DNA of 64,000 nt, from positions 1,683,501 to 1,747,500 of the forward strand of contig NC_010376.1 of the NCBI RefSeq assembly GCF_000010185.1, read 5' to 3'. The stretch's first letter is position 1. Each line of letters begins with the position of its first letter. The position numbers and the translations under genes were made by a program. The notes below the pieces were generated by a model. The model was not told where the DNA came from and made no database searches. It saw only the letters and a list, made by a program, of their open reading frames with translations. Of the stretch, positions 44,418 through 53,461 are shown in pieces. This DNA is from Finegoldia magna ATCC 29328 (GTDB taxonomy: Bacteria > Bacillota > Clostridia > Tissierellales > Peptoniphilaceae).

Positions 44418-44591
44418 AGCAAACAATCGAAGCTAAGAATATCATACGGAAAAAATAAGCATAAATTCAAGCGAAGTGAACCGTTAAAAAATTGTGCTGT
44501 CTGAGTGCGTAGCACGAGTTCACAATTTTAGGTTCACAAGCTTAGAATTTATTTATTTTTGTAGTCTAGATATTCGTGCGAGATGTTTGCT
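44418..44591 (+). repeat. Dispersed inverted-repeat element, copy R7
   Basis: Outer arms AGCAAACA (44418-44425) / TGTTTGCT (44584-44591); blocks GAATATC (44437-44443) / GATATTC (44569-44575); inner arms GTGAACC (44476-44482)/GGTTCAC (44531-44537), AAAATTGTG (44488-44496)/CACAATTTT (44521-44529), tip GTGC/GCAC (44505-44515). Confidence 0.87.
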
Positions 44592-44679
44592 ACAACTTGA
44601 CCTACGCTTGCCCTGCAACTGTAAATTCTGCGAAACCTTTAAGCAAACAATCGAGCTGTATAGTGTCAATTTATGTAAA

Positions 44680-44855
44680 CAGTCAAGCCTTTTTGCTAAG
44701 AATATCATACGGAAAAAATTTAATTGATTTCAAATCGAAAAAATCCGTCAGAAATCGCACCGCTTGAGCGTAAGCGAGCTTGCGATTTCAGGATTTTGAG
44801 ATTTAGAAATCACAAATTTTTGTAGTCTAGATATTCGTGCAAAATGCTTGATCTG
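44680..44855 (+). repeat. Dispersed inverted-repeat element, copy R8
   Basis: Outer arms CAGTCAAGC (44680-44688) / GCTTGATCTG (44846-44855); blocks GAATATC (44700-44706) / GATATTC (44830-44836); inner arms AAAATCC (44740-44746)/GGATTTT (44791-44797) and GAAATCGCA (44751-44759)/TGCGATTTC (44781-44789), tip GCTT/AAGC. All arms differ from those of neighbouring R7. Confidence 0.87.
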
Positions 44856-45023
44856 TGCTTTCGTGCGAATAAGATTATTAAATTTTCACCAAGATTATAG
44901 ACTTGATAAAAATTTTTTAAAAACATTAAGTTCATATTAAATAATATAATTTAGAAATTGTATTGCCCTATAGCAACAAGTATGTTAAATTATATAATGT
45001 AAAAATACTTTTAGGAGGCAAAA

Positions 45024-46628
45024 ATGAAAAAATTAAAATTACTTGCATTTTTAATGGCTTTTGCATTCATATTAACTGCATGTGGAAAGCCAGCAGACAA
45101 AAAAGGAACCGATGCTCCTAACGCACCGGCTGTTGAAGGAACTGAAAAAGGTTCTTCTAAAAAAGGTGGACTTATGGTCCTAGGTGTTGGATCTGATCCT
45201 TCATCTGTTAACCCTCTATTTGCAAACGACAGAGTTTCATTAACTATTACAAATGTATTGTATGACAAGTTATACAATGTTAAGTCAGGGAAAGTTGTAT
45301 ATGATGGTCTAGCTGAATCTATGACTCCATCTGAAGACCATTTAACTTATACTTTAAAGTTAAAAGATGGTATAAAGTGGCATGATGGTAAGGACATAAC
45401 AGCAGATGATATTATATTTACCTATGACAGTATATTAGATGATAAGCAAAATGCTAAGGGACAAAATGTTCTTAAGTCAGATGCTGGTGTTGTTAAATAC
45501 AAAAAAGTTGATGACAAGACAATTGAATACAAATTACCTAAGGTAGATATGACTTTCTTAAATGGTATAGCTGGTATCTCTCCTATTCCGAAACATGTAT
45601 TCGAAGGAGAAGCAGAAATTGCTAAGAGTCCAAAAAATGCAAAACCAATAGGAAGTGGCCCTTTCAAATTCAAAGAACATAAGACTGGTGAATTATACCA
45701 AGTTGAAAGATTTGAAGACTACCATGGTGATGTTGCTAAACTTGATGGTATAGCTTTCAAGGTTATTCCTGATGCAAACGCATCAATGGTTGCGCTTGAA
45801 AAAGGAGAAATTTCTGTTTCATATATCAAACCTAAAGACGTAGCTAAATTTGAAAAGAATGGCAACTTTGAAATTGTTACATTCCCTGAAGGAATGGTTG
45901 ACAACCTATTCTTCAGATTAAACTCTGAAAAATTAAAGGACGTAAAAGTTCGTCAAGCTATTTCATATGCAATTGACAAAACTAAACTAATTCAAGGAAC
46001 ATATTTAAGTAAAGACTTTGCAGATCCTGCATATTCAGTTTTCTCAACTAACACTGGTTTCTTTAGTGATGATGTTGAAAAGTATGATTACAATGTAGAA
46101 AAGGCAAAAAAACTTTTAAAGGAAGCTGGTAAGGCAAACTTAGAACTTAAATTAATGTACACTTCTGGAAGTCCTGCTCAAGAAAAAGAAAGTCTATTAA
46201 TTCAAGAAATGCTTAAAAAAGTTGGAATAAATGTAGAACTTCTTCCAATGGAAAGAGCAACTTTCATCGAAAAGTTATTAGATAAATCTAACCACGACTT
46301 TGACATGGCTATAAACGGATATGTAATGGGAGACAGCCCTGACTCATACGCTTCAATATTTAAGAGCGACTCTTCTGAAAACTTCAGTAATTACAACAAT
46401 CCAAAGATTGATGAGCTATTCAAACAAGCTAAAGTAGAAACTGACGAAGCTAAGCGTGGAGAAAAATATAAAGAAATCCAACAAATACTTGCTGATGATG
46501 CAGTAGAATATCCTGTTGCAAATGTAAAATCAATTCTTGCAGTTCGTAAAGAGTTTAAAAACTTAGATGCAGCAAACCCTGCACCTATTCACATGTTTGA
46601 TTACTTCAACAAGATTGAATCAAAATAA
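45024..46628 (+). CDS. Peptide ABC transporter substrate-binding lipoprotein
   Basis: 534 residues. Lipobox LTAC with lipidated C20, then a family 5 solute-binding fold: GVGSDPSSVNPLF, YTLKLKDGIKWHDGKDITADDIIFTYD, and RQAISYAIDKTKLIQGTYL. It captures oligo- or dipeptides outside the cell for the permease below. TAGGAGG precedes the ATG. First gene of a five-gene operon. Peptide supply fits an asaccharolytic, amino-acid-fermenting anaerobe and the PepD dipeptidase at 4051. Confidence 0.95.
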   Translation: MKKLKLLAFLMAFAFILTACGKPADKKGTDAPNAPAVEGTEKGSSKKGGLMVLGVGSDPSSVNPLFANDRVSLTITNVLYDKLYNVKSGKVVYDGLAESMTPSEDHLTYTLKLKDGIKWHDGKDITADDIIFTYDSILDDKQNAKGQNVLKSDAGVVKYKKVDDKTIEYKLPKVDMTFLNGIAGISPIPKHVFEGEAEIAKSPKNAKPIGSGPFKFKEHKTGELYQVERFEDYHGDVAKLDGIAFKVIPDANASMVALEKGEISVSYIKPKDVAKFEKNGNFEIVTFPEGMVDNLFFRLNSEKLKDVKVRQAISYAIDKTKLIQGTYLSKDFADPAYSVFSTNTGFFSDDVEKYDYNVEKAKKLLKEAGKANLELKLMYTSGSPAQEKESLLIQEMLKKVGINVELLPMERATFIEKLLDKSNHDFDMAINGYVMGDSPDSYASIFKSDSSENFSNYNNPKIDELFKQAKVETDEAKRGEKYKEIQQILADDAVEYPVANVKSILAVRKEFKNLDAANPAPIHMFDYFNKIESK

Positions 46629-46681
46629 TTAACTAATGAACAGTCCCTTTTTAGGGATTGTTCATTTATTTAGGAGATAAT

Positions 46682-47632
46682 ATGACAAGACTTATACTTA
46701 GACGACTTTTACAAACCATACCTATGATAATAACTATTTCCATAGTTTCCTTTTTGCTTGTAAGAATCGCACCATCTGACCCAGTTAGGGCAATGATAAC
46801 ACCTGAGTCTACAGTGGAAGACATAGAAAGAGTCAGAGAGAACATGGGCCTTAATGACAGTTACTTTGTTCAGTACAAAAGATGGGCAGGAGATATTTTA
46901 AAAGGCGACTTTGGCTACTCATTTTCAAATCACAGACCTGTGCTGGATCAGGTTACCGAAAGACTACCGGCAACTTTAGGACTTATGGGAAGTGCGTTTT
47001 TAATTTCAATTATAGTCGGTACAATTATCGGTATTATTTCAGGAATGAGCAAAGGAGGTATAGTAGATAAGATTTTTACACTGCTTTCCTACATAGGAAT
47101 ATCCATACCTTCATTCTGGTTTGCAATGATGCTTGTGCATCTTTTTTCATTAAAATTAGGGCTTCTTCCATCAATTGGAATGAGAACTCTTGGTGTTGAA
47201 ACAACAGCAGACCTAATAAAGCACTCCATCCTACCAGTACTTACTTTAAGCATCGGTGATACAGCTGTAATTAGTAGATATGTAAGAGCAAGGGTGATGG
47301 ATCAATTAAAAGAAGATTATGTAATGACAGAACTTGCCCAAGGTAGTTCAAAGAAAGAGCTTTTCTTTAAAAGTATTCTTAAAAACTCTCTCCTTCCACT
47401 TATCACGCTAGTTGGAATGAGCTTACCAAGACTTGTTTCAGGTGCCTTTATAACTGAAAGCATCTTTGGATGGCCAGGCCTTGGACAACTTGGTATGAAC
47501 TCAATCTTTACAGCAGACTACCCTCTAATAATGGCAACTACTATGTTTGCATCTGTATTATTAATTCTTGGAAACTTAATCTCAGATATACTTTACGGAA
47601 TTGTAGACCCAAGAATAAAGGAGATGAATTAA
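46682..47632 (+). CDS. oppB: Peptide ABC transporter permease, OppB type
   Basis: 316 residues. Six membrane helices; N-terminal LRRLLQTIPMIITISIVSFLLVRIAPSDPV and the EAA-type loop with TELAQGSSKKELFFKSILKNSLLPLITL. The ATG at 46682 has AGGAG six bases upstream; it follows the binding-protein gene after 53 bp. Its stop overlaps the oppC start by one base. Confidence 0.95.
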   Translation: MTRLILRRLLQTIPMIITISIVSFLLVRIAPSDPVRAMITPESTVEDIERVRENMGLNDSYFVQYKRWAGDILKGDFGYSFSNHRPVLDQVTERLPATLGLMGSAFLISIIVGTIIGIISGMSKGGIVDKIFTLLSYIGISIPSFWFAMMLVHLFSLKLGLLPSIGMRTLGVETTADLIKHSILPVLTLSIGDTAVISRYVRARVMDQLKEDYVMTELAQGSSKKELFFKSILKNSLLPLITLVGMSLPRLVSGAFITESIFGWPGLGQLGMNSIFTADYPLIMATTMFASVLLILGNLISDILYGIVDPRIKEMN

Positions 47633-48447
47633 TGAAAAAACTTTTTAAAAATTTTAAATTAAGTCCCCTTAGGGTCAAATTTTCTGTTACACTTCTTCTA
47701 CTCTTCATATTAGCTGCTGTATTAGCAGACCTATATCCTAAAAACGGTATAGATACTGACATAACCAATGCACTGGTTCCACCAAATAGCGAAAATTTTT
47801 TTGGAACTGACGACTTAGGTAGAGATTACTTTGCTAGGGCATTACATGGCGCAAGGGCCTCCCTTACAGTTGGTGTGCTATCGGTTGTTATTTCAACCAT
47901 ATTAGGATCATTCGTTGGAATCATTTCAGGATATTTCGGCGGTAAAGTAGATATGATAATTATGAGAATTGTTGACATACTAATGAGTATTCCATCATTC
48001 TTTTTAATACTAATCCTAAACGCTGCTCTTAAACCAGGAATTCAAAATATTATTATTATCATAGGACTATTTAGCTGGATGGGTATTGCAAGACTAGTTC
48101 GTGCAGAAACCTTAACAGTTAAAGAAAGAGACTATGTAACATATTCAAAATTAATTGGAGTTGGCCACCAAAAGATAATGACAAAACACATTCTTAGAAA
48201 CATAGTTCCCACTCTTACAGTTGCGGCTACTGTTAATGTAGCTTCTGCAATACTAACAGAGTCTTCCCTATCCTTCCTTGGACTTGGGGTAAGACAACCA
48301 AACTCTTCATGGGGTTCGATGTTAAAAGATGCCCAACAATATCTAGGAACTTCACCATACTTGGCGCTTTTCCCAGGACTTTTAATTCTTTTAACAGTAC
48401 TTTGCTTTAATGTAATTGGAGACTATTATAGACAGGAGATACAATGA
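47632..48447 (+). CDS. oppC: Peptide ABC transporter permease, OppC type
   Basis: 271 residues. OppC signatures NFFGTDDLGRDYFARALHGARASLTVG and the EAA loop YSKLIGVGHQKIMTKHILRNIVPTL, with LSFLGLGVRQPNSSWG near the end. The start is the ATG at 47632, behind AAAGGAG, overlapping the oppB stop (TAATG); a longer upstream frame into oppB has no ribosome site. Its stop overlaps the oppD start (ATGA). Confidence 0.95.
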   Translation: MKKLFKNFKLSPLRVKFSVTLLLLFILAAVLADLYPKNGIDTDITNALVPPNSENFFGTDDLGRDYFARALHGARASLTVGVLSVVISTILGSFVGIISGYFGGKVDMIIMRIVDILMSIPSFFLILILNAALKPGIQNIIIIIGLFSWMGIARLVRAETLTVKERDYVTYSKLIGVGHQKIMTKHILRNIVPTLTVAATVNVASAILTESSLSFLGLGVRQPNSSWGSMLKDAQQYLGTSPYLALFPGLLILLTVLCFNVIGDYYRQEIQ

Positions 48448-49403
48448 AATTAGTAGAAATAAAGAACTTAAATGTAGAATTTCCAGGAAAGGAATACACA
48501 ACCTACGCTGTAAACAATGTAAGTTTTGATATTTACGAAAATGAAACCCTTGGAATTGTAGGAGAATCGGGTTCAGGTAAATCTGTAACTGCAAAGTCCA
48601 TATTAAATTTATTGAAGGACAAATCAAAATATAGCGGCGAAATAATTTATGACAGTGTAAACATGTTAGAGGCTGACGAAAAAACTCTAAGGCGTATTAG
48701 AGGCGATGAAATATCCATGGTTTTTCAAGATCCAATGACCTCTTTAAATCCACTTTTTACAATTGAAAAGCAAATGTACAAACTTATAAAGAGACATAGA
48801 AAAAACTTAAGTGCAAATGAAATAAGAGATATTTCCATAAAATATTTAGACCTAGTTGGCATTCCCGACGCTAAAAATAGAATAAAATCATATCCTCATG
48901 AGTTTTCAGGCGGAATGAAACAAAGAGTTATGATAGCTATGAGCCTTTGCCTAGAACCAAAACTTATTATTGCAGACGAACCAACTACCGCGCTAGACGT
49001 TACAATTCAAGCACAAGTACTAACACTTTTAAACAATATAAACGAAAAATCTACACAGTCAACTTTACTTATAACCCACGACCTAGGCGTTGTAGCAAAT
49101 ACATGTGATAGAGTTGTGGTGTTATATGGCGGAAAAATTATGGAAGAGGCAACAACAAAAGAACTATTTACAAAAGGACTTCATCCATATACGAAGGGAC
49201 TTTTAGCATCTCTTCCAAGAATTGGAGAAAAAGAAAGATTGGTTCCAATACCAGGAAATCCTCCTGTAATAACAGAAAAACCAAAGGGCTGTCCATTTTA
49301 TGATAGATGTAGTTTAAGACAAGACATATGTAAAAATAAAGAGTTATCAAAAAAAGAAGTATCCCCTACCCATAGGGTTTACTGTCATATGGTTGAGGTG
49401 TAA
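48444..49403 (+). CDS. oppD: Peptide ABC transporter ATPase, OppD type
   Basis: 319 residues. Walker [14 protein letters not shown], signature [13 protein letters not shown], Walker [15 protein letters not shown], and the OppD/DppD C-terminal cysteine cluster ([18 protein letters not shown]), which binds an iron-sulfur cluster in relatives. It couples ATP hydrolysis to uptake with OppF. Confidence 0.95.
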   Translation: MKLVEIKNLNVEFPGKEYTTYAVNNVSFDIYENETLGIVGESGSGKSVTAKSILNLLKDKSKYSGEIIYDSVNMLEADEKTLRRIRGDEISMVFQDPMTSLNPLFTIEKQMYKLIKRHRKNLSANEIRDISIKYLDLVGIPDAKNRIKSYPHEFSGGMKQRVMIAMSLCLEPKLIIADEPTTALDVTIQAQVLTLLNNINEKSTQSTLLITHDLGVVANTCDRVVVLYGGKIMEEATTKELFTKGLHPYTKGLLASLPRIGEKERLVPIPGNPPVITEKPKGCPFYDRCSLRQDICKNKELSKKEVSPTHRVYCHMVEV

Positions 49404-49404
49404 T

Positions 49405-50361
49405 ATGGAAAAGATTTTTGAAATTAAAAACCTAAAAAAGTACTTTCCTGTAAAAAAAGAAAAGGTGTTTGAAGAGCAAAAATATTTAAAGGCATTAGAC
49501 GGAATAGACCTAGAAATATACAAAGGAGAGACCTTTGGCCTAGTTGGAGAATCTGGATCAGGTAAGTCAACATTAGGTAAGTGTGTTACAAGTATACACG
49601 ATATAACCGAAGGTGATGTATATTATAAAGGCAAAAACATAAAGGATAAAAGTACAAAAAAGACTATGCAAAATGAAATTCAGGCAATTTTTCAAGACCC
49701 ATACTCTTCACTTAATCCAACCCTAACAGTTTATGAGATAATTGCAGAGCCAATAAAGACAAGACTTCAACTAAGTAACGAAGAAACAAAAAATAAAGTT
49801 ATAAAACTCTTAGAAAAAGTAGGACTATCAAAAGAGATTATGTATAAAAAGCCGGGACAATTTAGTGGTGGACAAAGACAGAGAATCGGAATAGCAAGAG
49901 CAATATCCACTGACCCGGATTTTATACTATGCGATGAGCCAATATCGGCGCTGGACGTTTCAATTCAGGCACAAATTGTAAACTTGCTAGAAGATTTACA
50001 AAAAGAACTAGGGCTAACATATCTTTTTATTGCCCACGACCTTGCAATGGTACAACATATCTCCCATAGAATTGGAGTTTTGTATCTCGGTAATATGCTA
50101 GAAGTAGGAAGCGGAAAAGATATATATGAAAATCCTCTTCACCCATATACAAAAGAACTTTTAAATTCAGTTTTAAAACCAGAAGTTACTGGAGAAAAAA
50201 TATTAAGCCATGGCAATAGAGAAATTCCTAGTCCAATAAACCTTCCAGAAGGATGTGTATTCCAAGGACGATGCCCATATAAAACAGAAATCTGTTCGAA
50301 AGAATGTCCTAAACTGGTTGAAGTAAGCCCCGGTCATAAAGTGGCATGCCATAATATATAG
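49405..50361 (+). CDS. oppF: Peptide ABC transporter ATPase, OppF type
   Basis: 318 residues. Walker [14 protein letters not shown], signature [13 protein letters not shown], Walker [15 protein letters not shown], and the C-terminal cysteine set ([20 protein letters not shown]). The ATG at 49405 follows GAGGTG, one base after the oppD stop. Last gene of the operon. Confidence 0.95.
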   Translation: MEKIFEIKNLKKYFPVKKEKVFEEQKYLKALDGIDLEIYKGETFGLVGESGSGKSTLGKCVTSIHDITEGDVYYKGKNIKDKSTKKTMQNEIQAIFQDPYSSLNPTLTVYEIIAEPIKTRLQLSNEETKNKVIKLLEKVGLSKEIMYKKPGQFSGGQRQRIGIARAISTDPDFILCDEPISALDVSIQAQIVNLLEDLQKELGLTYLFIAHDLAMVQHISHRIGVLYLGNMLEVGSGKDIYENPLHPYTKELLNSVLKPEVTGEKILSHGNREIPSPINLPEGCVFQGRCPYKTEICSKECPKLVEVSPGHKVACHNI

Positions 50362-50456
50362 TGAGAAGTTAAAAGTGAGATGCTAGAACTAGAATATGTA
50401 AAATAATTTACATTATGACCTGAACCCGTAAACACGGAATGATTTAATAATATTTT

Positions 50457-50500
50457 AAGCGGAATGTAATCTGTACATAACAGGGGACATTCCGTTTAAT
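50457..50500 (+). terminator. Terminator of the opp operon
   Basis: CGGAATGT (50460-50467) / ACATTCCG (50487-50494) with a 19-base loop, then TTTAATTTTG. The long loop makes it weaker than usual. Confidence 0.6.
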
Positions 50501-50534
50501 TTTGTTTTAAATTCTTTTATGTATTTTGGCATAC

Positions 50535-50570
50535 AAAAACCCCTCCATCCGTATTCCGGATTTTGGGGTT
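50535..50570 (-). terminator. Terminator of the P-type ATPase gene
   Basis: AACCCC (50538-50543) / GGGGTT (50565-50570) with inner ATCCG/CCGGAT; A-run at the left for minus-strand termination. Confidence 0.75.
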
Positions 50571-50602
50571 CATATCACACGATACGCCTTTTTTATTATA
50601 TA

Positions 50603-53290
50603 TTATTTTTTGCTTTTTACTGCTTTTAATATTTCTCCTGCTGCGAATGGCAACAATGCACATGGAAGGATTACTTTGTAGTGTTCAAGGTGAAGTGGTA
50701 TTGTTTCGAATACATCATTTACTCCAGGAATGTAGATTACTGCTAGCATTAAGAATAGTGATAGTGATGTTCCCATTACTAATGCTTTGTTAGAGAATAC
50801 TCCGATTTGGAATACTGATTTGTGTTCACTTCTTACTGAATAACTTCTTAGTAATTCTGATAATATCAATGTTGCAAATGCAACTGTTCTTGCAGATTCG
50901 ATGTGGCCATCGAAGTGGTTCAATCCGTAGTTGTACGCAAATAATGTCGCAACTGTGATAGCCAATGATTGAACGATAATGCTTAGTCTCATGTTCTTGT
51001 CGATGATTGGTTCTTTTGGTGAACGAGGAGCTCTGTTCATGATGTCAGCTTCTCCTTTTTCAACTCCAAGAGCCATTGCTGGGAATGAGTCTGTCACTAA
51101 GTTTAACCATAATAATTGAATTGGTATAAATGGTGTGTCCCATTTGAACATTATCGCCAAGAATACGATAAGAATTTCTGCGATGTTACAGCTTAGTAGG
51201 AATGATACGAATTTTTTGATATTCGAGTAAATTATTCTTCCTTCTTCTACTGCATGAACAATTGTCGCAAAGTTGTCGTCTGTAAGGATAACTTCTGAAG
51301 TGTTCTTCGCAACGTCTGTTCCAGTGATTCCCATCGCAATTCCGATATCTGCTTTTTTGATTGCTGGTGCATCGTTGACTCCGTCACCTGTCATTGCTGC
51401 AATGTGTCCGTTTTCTTTCAATGCTGTTACGATTTGTACTTTGTTTTGTGGAGAAACTCTCGCATAAACTCTCTTTTCTTTGACGATTTCACGGATTTCA
51501 TCGTCTGTCATGTTGTTAAGTTCAGCTCCCATGATTGCTTGTGAGTCGTCTGTACAAATCCCCAAATCTTTCGCGATTGCTACTGCTGTTTCCAAATAAT
51601 CTCCAGTAATCATAACTGGTGTGATTCCCGCAGTTTTACATTCTTCGATTGCATCTTTTACTTCTAGTCTTGGTGGGTCTATCATTCCTGATAATCCTAC
51701 AAATACCATGTTCTTTTCGATGTTTTCAGATGTAATTTCATTTGGCAAATCATCGTGTTCACGAAGTGCATAAGCCAGTACACGAAGTGCTTGTTTTGCG
51801 TACTCGCTGTTTTTATTCAACAATTTTTGTTTTAATTCTTCTGTTAATGGTTTGATTTCGTTGTCGATTAAAATCTTGCTACATTTTTCAATAATTATAT
51901 CTGGTGCACCTTTTGTGAAGGAAATAATCTTGTCAGATAAGAATTTATCGTGGAATGTAGTCATCATCTTTCTTTCGGAATCGAATGGAATTTCTTCTAT
52001 TCTAGGATAATTTTGATTGGATTCTTCTTTTGTGATGTTTTGTTTTCCTGCTGCTGTGTGAAGCGCTCCTTCTGTAGGATCTCCTACAATCTTGTATGTT
52101 CCGTCTTCTTCGATTAATTTCGAATCATTTGTAAGACTCATTATGTGAAGCAAAGTGTTAAGAGATTTGATGTCATCTTCTTGCATTTTACGGTCTTCAA
52201 TCAAATAATCGCCTTCAGGTTTGTATCCTGTTCCTGTGACATCGACATCAGTTCCATCGACGTAGATTTTCTTCACAGTCATTTCGTTTTGAGTCAATGT
52301 ACCAGTCTTGTCGGAACAAATTACAGTAGTTGTTCCCAAAGTTTCAACAGCCAAAAGTTTCTTGACGATGGCGTTTTTCTCTGCCATTCTTCCCATTCCC
52401 AAGCTAAGCACGATTGTAACGATAGCTGGAAGTCCTTCTGGAATCGCTGCAACTGCAAGTGATACCGCAGTCATCAACATGTTCAATGCGCCAAAATCAT
52501 ACAAGAAATATCCAACCGCAAATACAATTGCACACACAACAACCGTTATGATACCCAATTGCTTAGATAATTGTGCCAATTTTCTTTGAAGAGGAGTTTC
52601 TTCGTCTTCAACTTCTGACAAACTCGTTGCAATTTTACCGATTTCTGTGTTTTGTGCAGTTTCTACAACGACACCCTTCGCTCTACCGTAGCTTACGATA
52701 GATGAACTGTACGCCATATTTGTTCTGTCGCCAATTCCTGCGTCTGTTGTGATTTCATCCTTCGCATTTTTTTCTACAGCAACTGATTCACCAGTCAACG
52801 ATGACTCGTCGATTTTCAAGTTAGTAGATTCCAACAATCTCAAATCCGCAGGAATAATATCTCCCGTTTCCAATTCAACGATATCTCCTGGAACCAAATT
52901 TTGTGAATCCACTTCCATAATCTTGCCGTTTCTGATGACCTTGGCTTTAGGACTTGCCATTTTTTGCAAAGCTTCAATCGCTTGTTCCGCTTTACCTTCT
53001 TGATAAATCGAAAGCACCGCATTCACAATAACGATAGCGATGATAATAATACTATCTGTGACTTCCCCAATAGCCATGGATAAAATAGATGCCAATAGCA
53101 AAATAATTATCATCGGATCCAAAAATTGATCCTTTAATTTGGCTGCCATGGACTTTTTCTTCTTTTCTTTTAATACGTTCTTGCCGTATTTTTCTAATAA
53201 ACTAGCTACCTTACTGTCGGATAGACCATTGTTTTCGTCAGTATCCAAACTTTTGATAACACTGTCATTAGATTCCTTGTACCAATCCAA
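50603..53290 (-). CDS. P-type cation-transporting ATPase (Ca2+/Mn2+ type)
   Basis: 895 residues. The phosphorylation site is the Asp of CSDKTGTLT; TGES is the actuator loop; MTGDGVNDAPAIKKADIGIAMG is the hinge. TM4 PEGLP and TM6 NLVTDSFPA are those of SERCA/PMR1-type pumps. It exports divalent cations. The yybP-ykoY riboswitch in its leader argues that Mn2+ is a physiological substrate. The start is TTG at 53290 behind GGAGG. Confidence 0.93.
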   Translation of the reverse strand: MDWYKESNDSVIKSLDTDENNGLSDSKVASLLEKYGKNVLKEKKKKSMAAKLKDQFLDPMIIILLLASILSMAIGEVTDSIIIIAIVIVNAVLSIYQEGKAEQAIEALQKMASPKAKVIRNGKIMEVDSQNLVPGDIVELETGDIIPADLRLLESTNLKIDESSLTGESVAVEKNAKDEITTDAGIGDRTNMAYSSSIVSYGRAKGVVVETAQNTEIGKIATSLSEVEDEETPLQRKLAQLSKQLGIITVVVCAIVFAVGYFLYDFGALNMLMTAVSLAVAAIPEGLPAIVTIVLSLGMGRMAEKNAIVKKLLAVETLGTTTVICSDKTGTLTQNEMTVKKIYVDGTDVDVTGTGYKPEGDYLIEDRKMQEDDIKSLNTLLHIMSLTNDSKLIEEDGTYKIVGDPTEGALHTAAGKQNITKEESNQNYPRIEEIPFDSERKMMTTFHDKFLSDKIISFTKGAPDIIIEKCSKILIDNEIKPLTEELKQKLLNKNSEYAKQALRVLAYALREHDDLPNEITSENIEKNMVFVGLSGMIDPPRLEVKDAIEECKTAGITPVMITGDYLETAVAIAKDLGICTDDSQAIMGAELNNMTDDEIREIVKEKRVYARVSPQNKVQIVTALKENGHIAAMTGDGVNDAPAIKKADIGIAMGITGTDVAKNTSEVILTDDNFATIVHAVEEGRIIYSNIKKFVSFLLSCNIAEILIVFLAIMFKWDTPFIPIQLLWLNLVTDSFPAMALGVEKGEADIMNRAPRSPKEPIIDKNMRLSIIVQSLAITVATLFAYNYGLNHFDGHIESARTVAFATLILSELLRSYSVRSEHKSVFQIGVFSNKALVMGTSLSLFLMLAVIYIPGVNDVFETIPLHLEHYKVILPCALLPFAAGEILKAVKSKK

Positions 53291-53317
53291 TCTCTTACCT
53301 CCTGTTAATTTACATAA

Positions 53318-53349
53318 TAAAAAAAACTTTCACCATTTCTGGCAAAAGT
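53318..53349 (-). terminator. Riboswitch expression-platform terminator
   Basis: On the minus strand ACTTTTGCCA/TGGTGAAAGT (with two G-U pairs), loop GAAA, then eight Ts. Its 5' arm overlaps the conserved 3' end of the aptamer, so aptamer folding and termination exclude each other. Confidence 0.85.
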
Positions 53350-53420
53350 CTTGCTAACCAAAGTGGCCTTGTGCCGGGTTTCAACCGTAATGACGACACA
53401 ATATTTTTAAGCTACTCCCT
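53341..53420 (-). ncRNA. yybP-ykoY (manganese) riboswitch
   Basis: Minus-strand leader with GGGAGTAGC at the 5' side, GTCGTCA, GAAACCCGGC in the middle and AGCAAGACTTTTGCC at the 3' side, which are the marks of the yybP-ykoY aptamer. In known cases Mn2+ binding turns expression on by preventing terminator formation. Here it would let Mn2+ excess induce the pump. Confidence 0.87.
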
Positions 53421-53432
53421 TTTGTTATATTA

Positions 53433-53461
53433 ATTTTACCAAAAATATTATATTAAATCAA
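53433..53461 (-). promoter_or_regulatory. Promoter of the riboswitch-pump transcript
   Basis: TTGATT (53456-53461), 17 bp, TAAAAT (53433-53438) on the minus strand; transcription would begin just before the aptamer. Confidence 0.7.

Larger units (their letters stand above)
44311..45023. other. Long intergenic region with two repeat copies
   Basis: About 710 bp between the lipoprotein terminator and the opp operon. Copies R7 and R8 and a duplicated linker (AAGCAAACAATCGAGCT occurs at both sides) fill most of it; a TATAAT at 44993-44998 probably belongs to the opp promoter. No gene was found. Confidence 0.6.

Noticed and set aside
47470-47631. Longer oppC reading from inside oppB
   Set aside because: The extra N terminus has no similarity to permeases; a strong ribosome site stands before the ATG at 47632.
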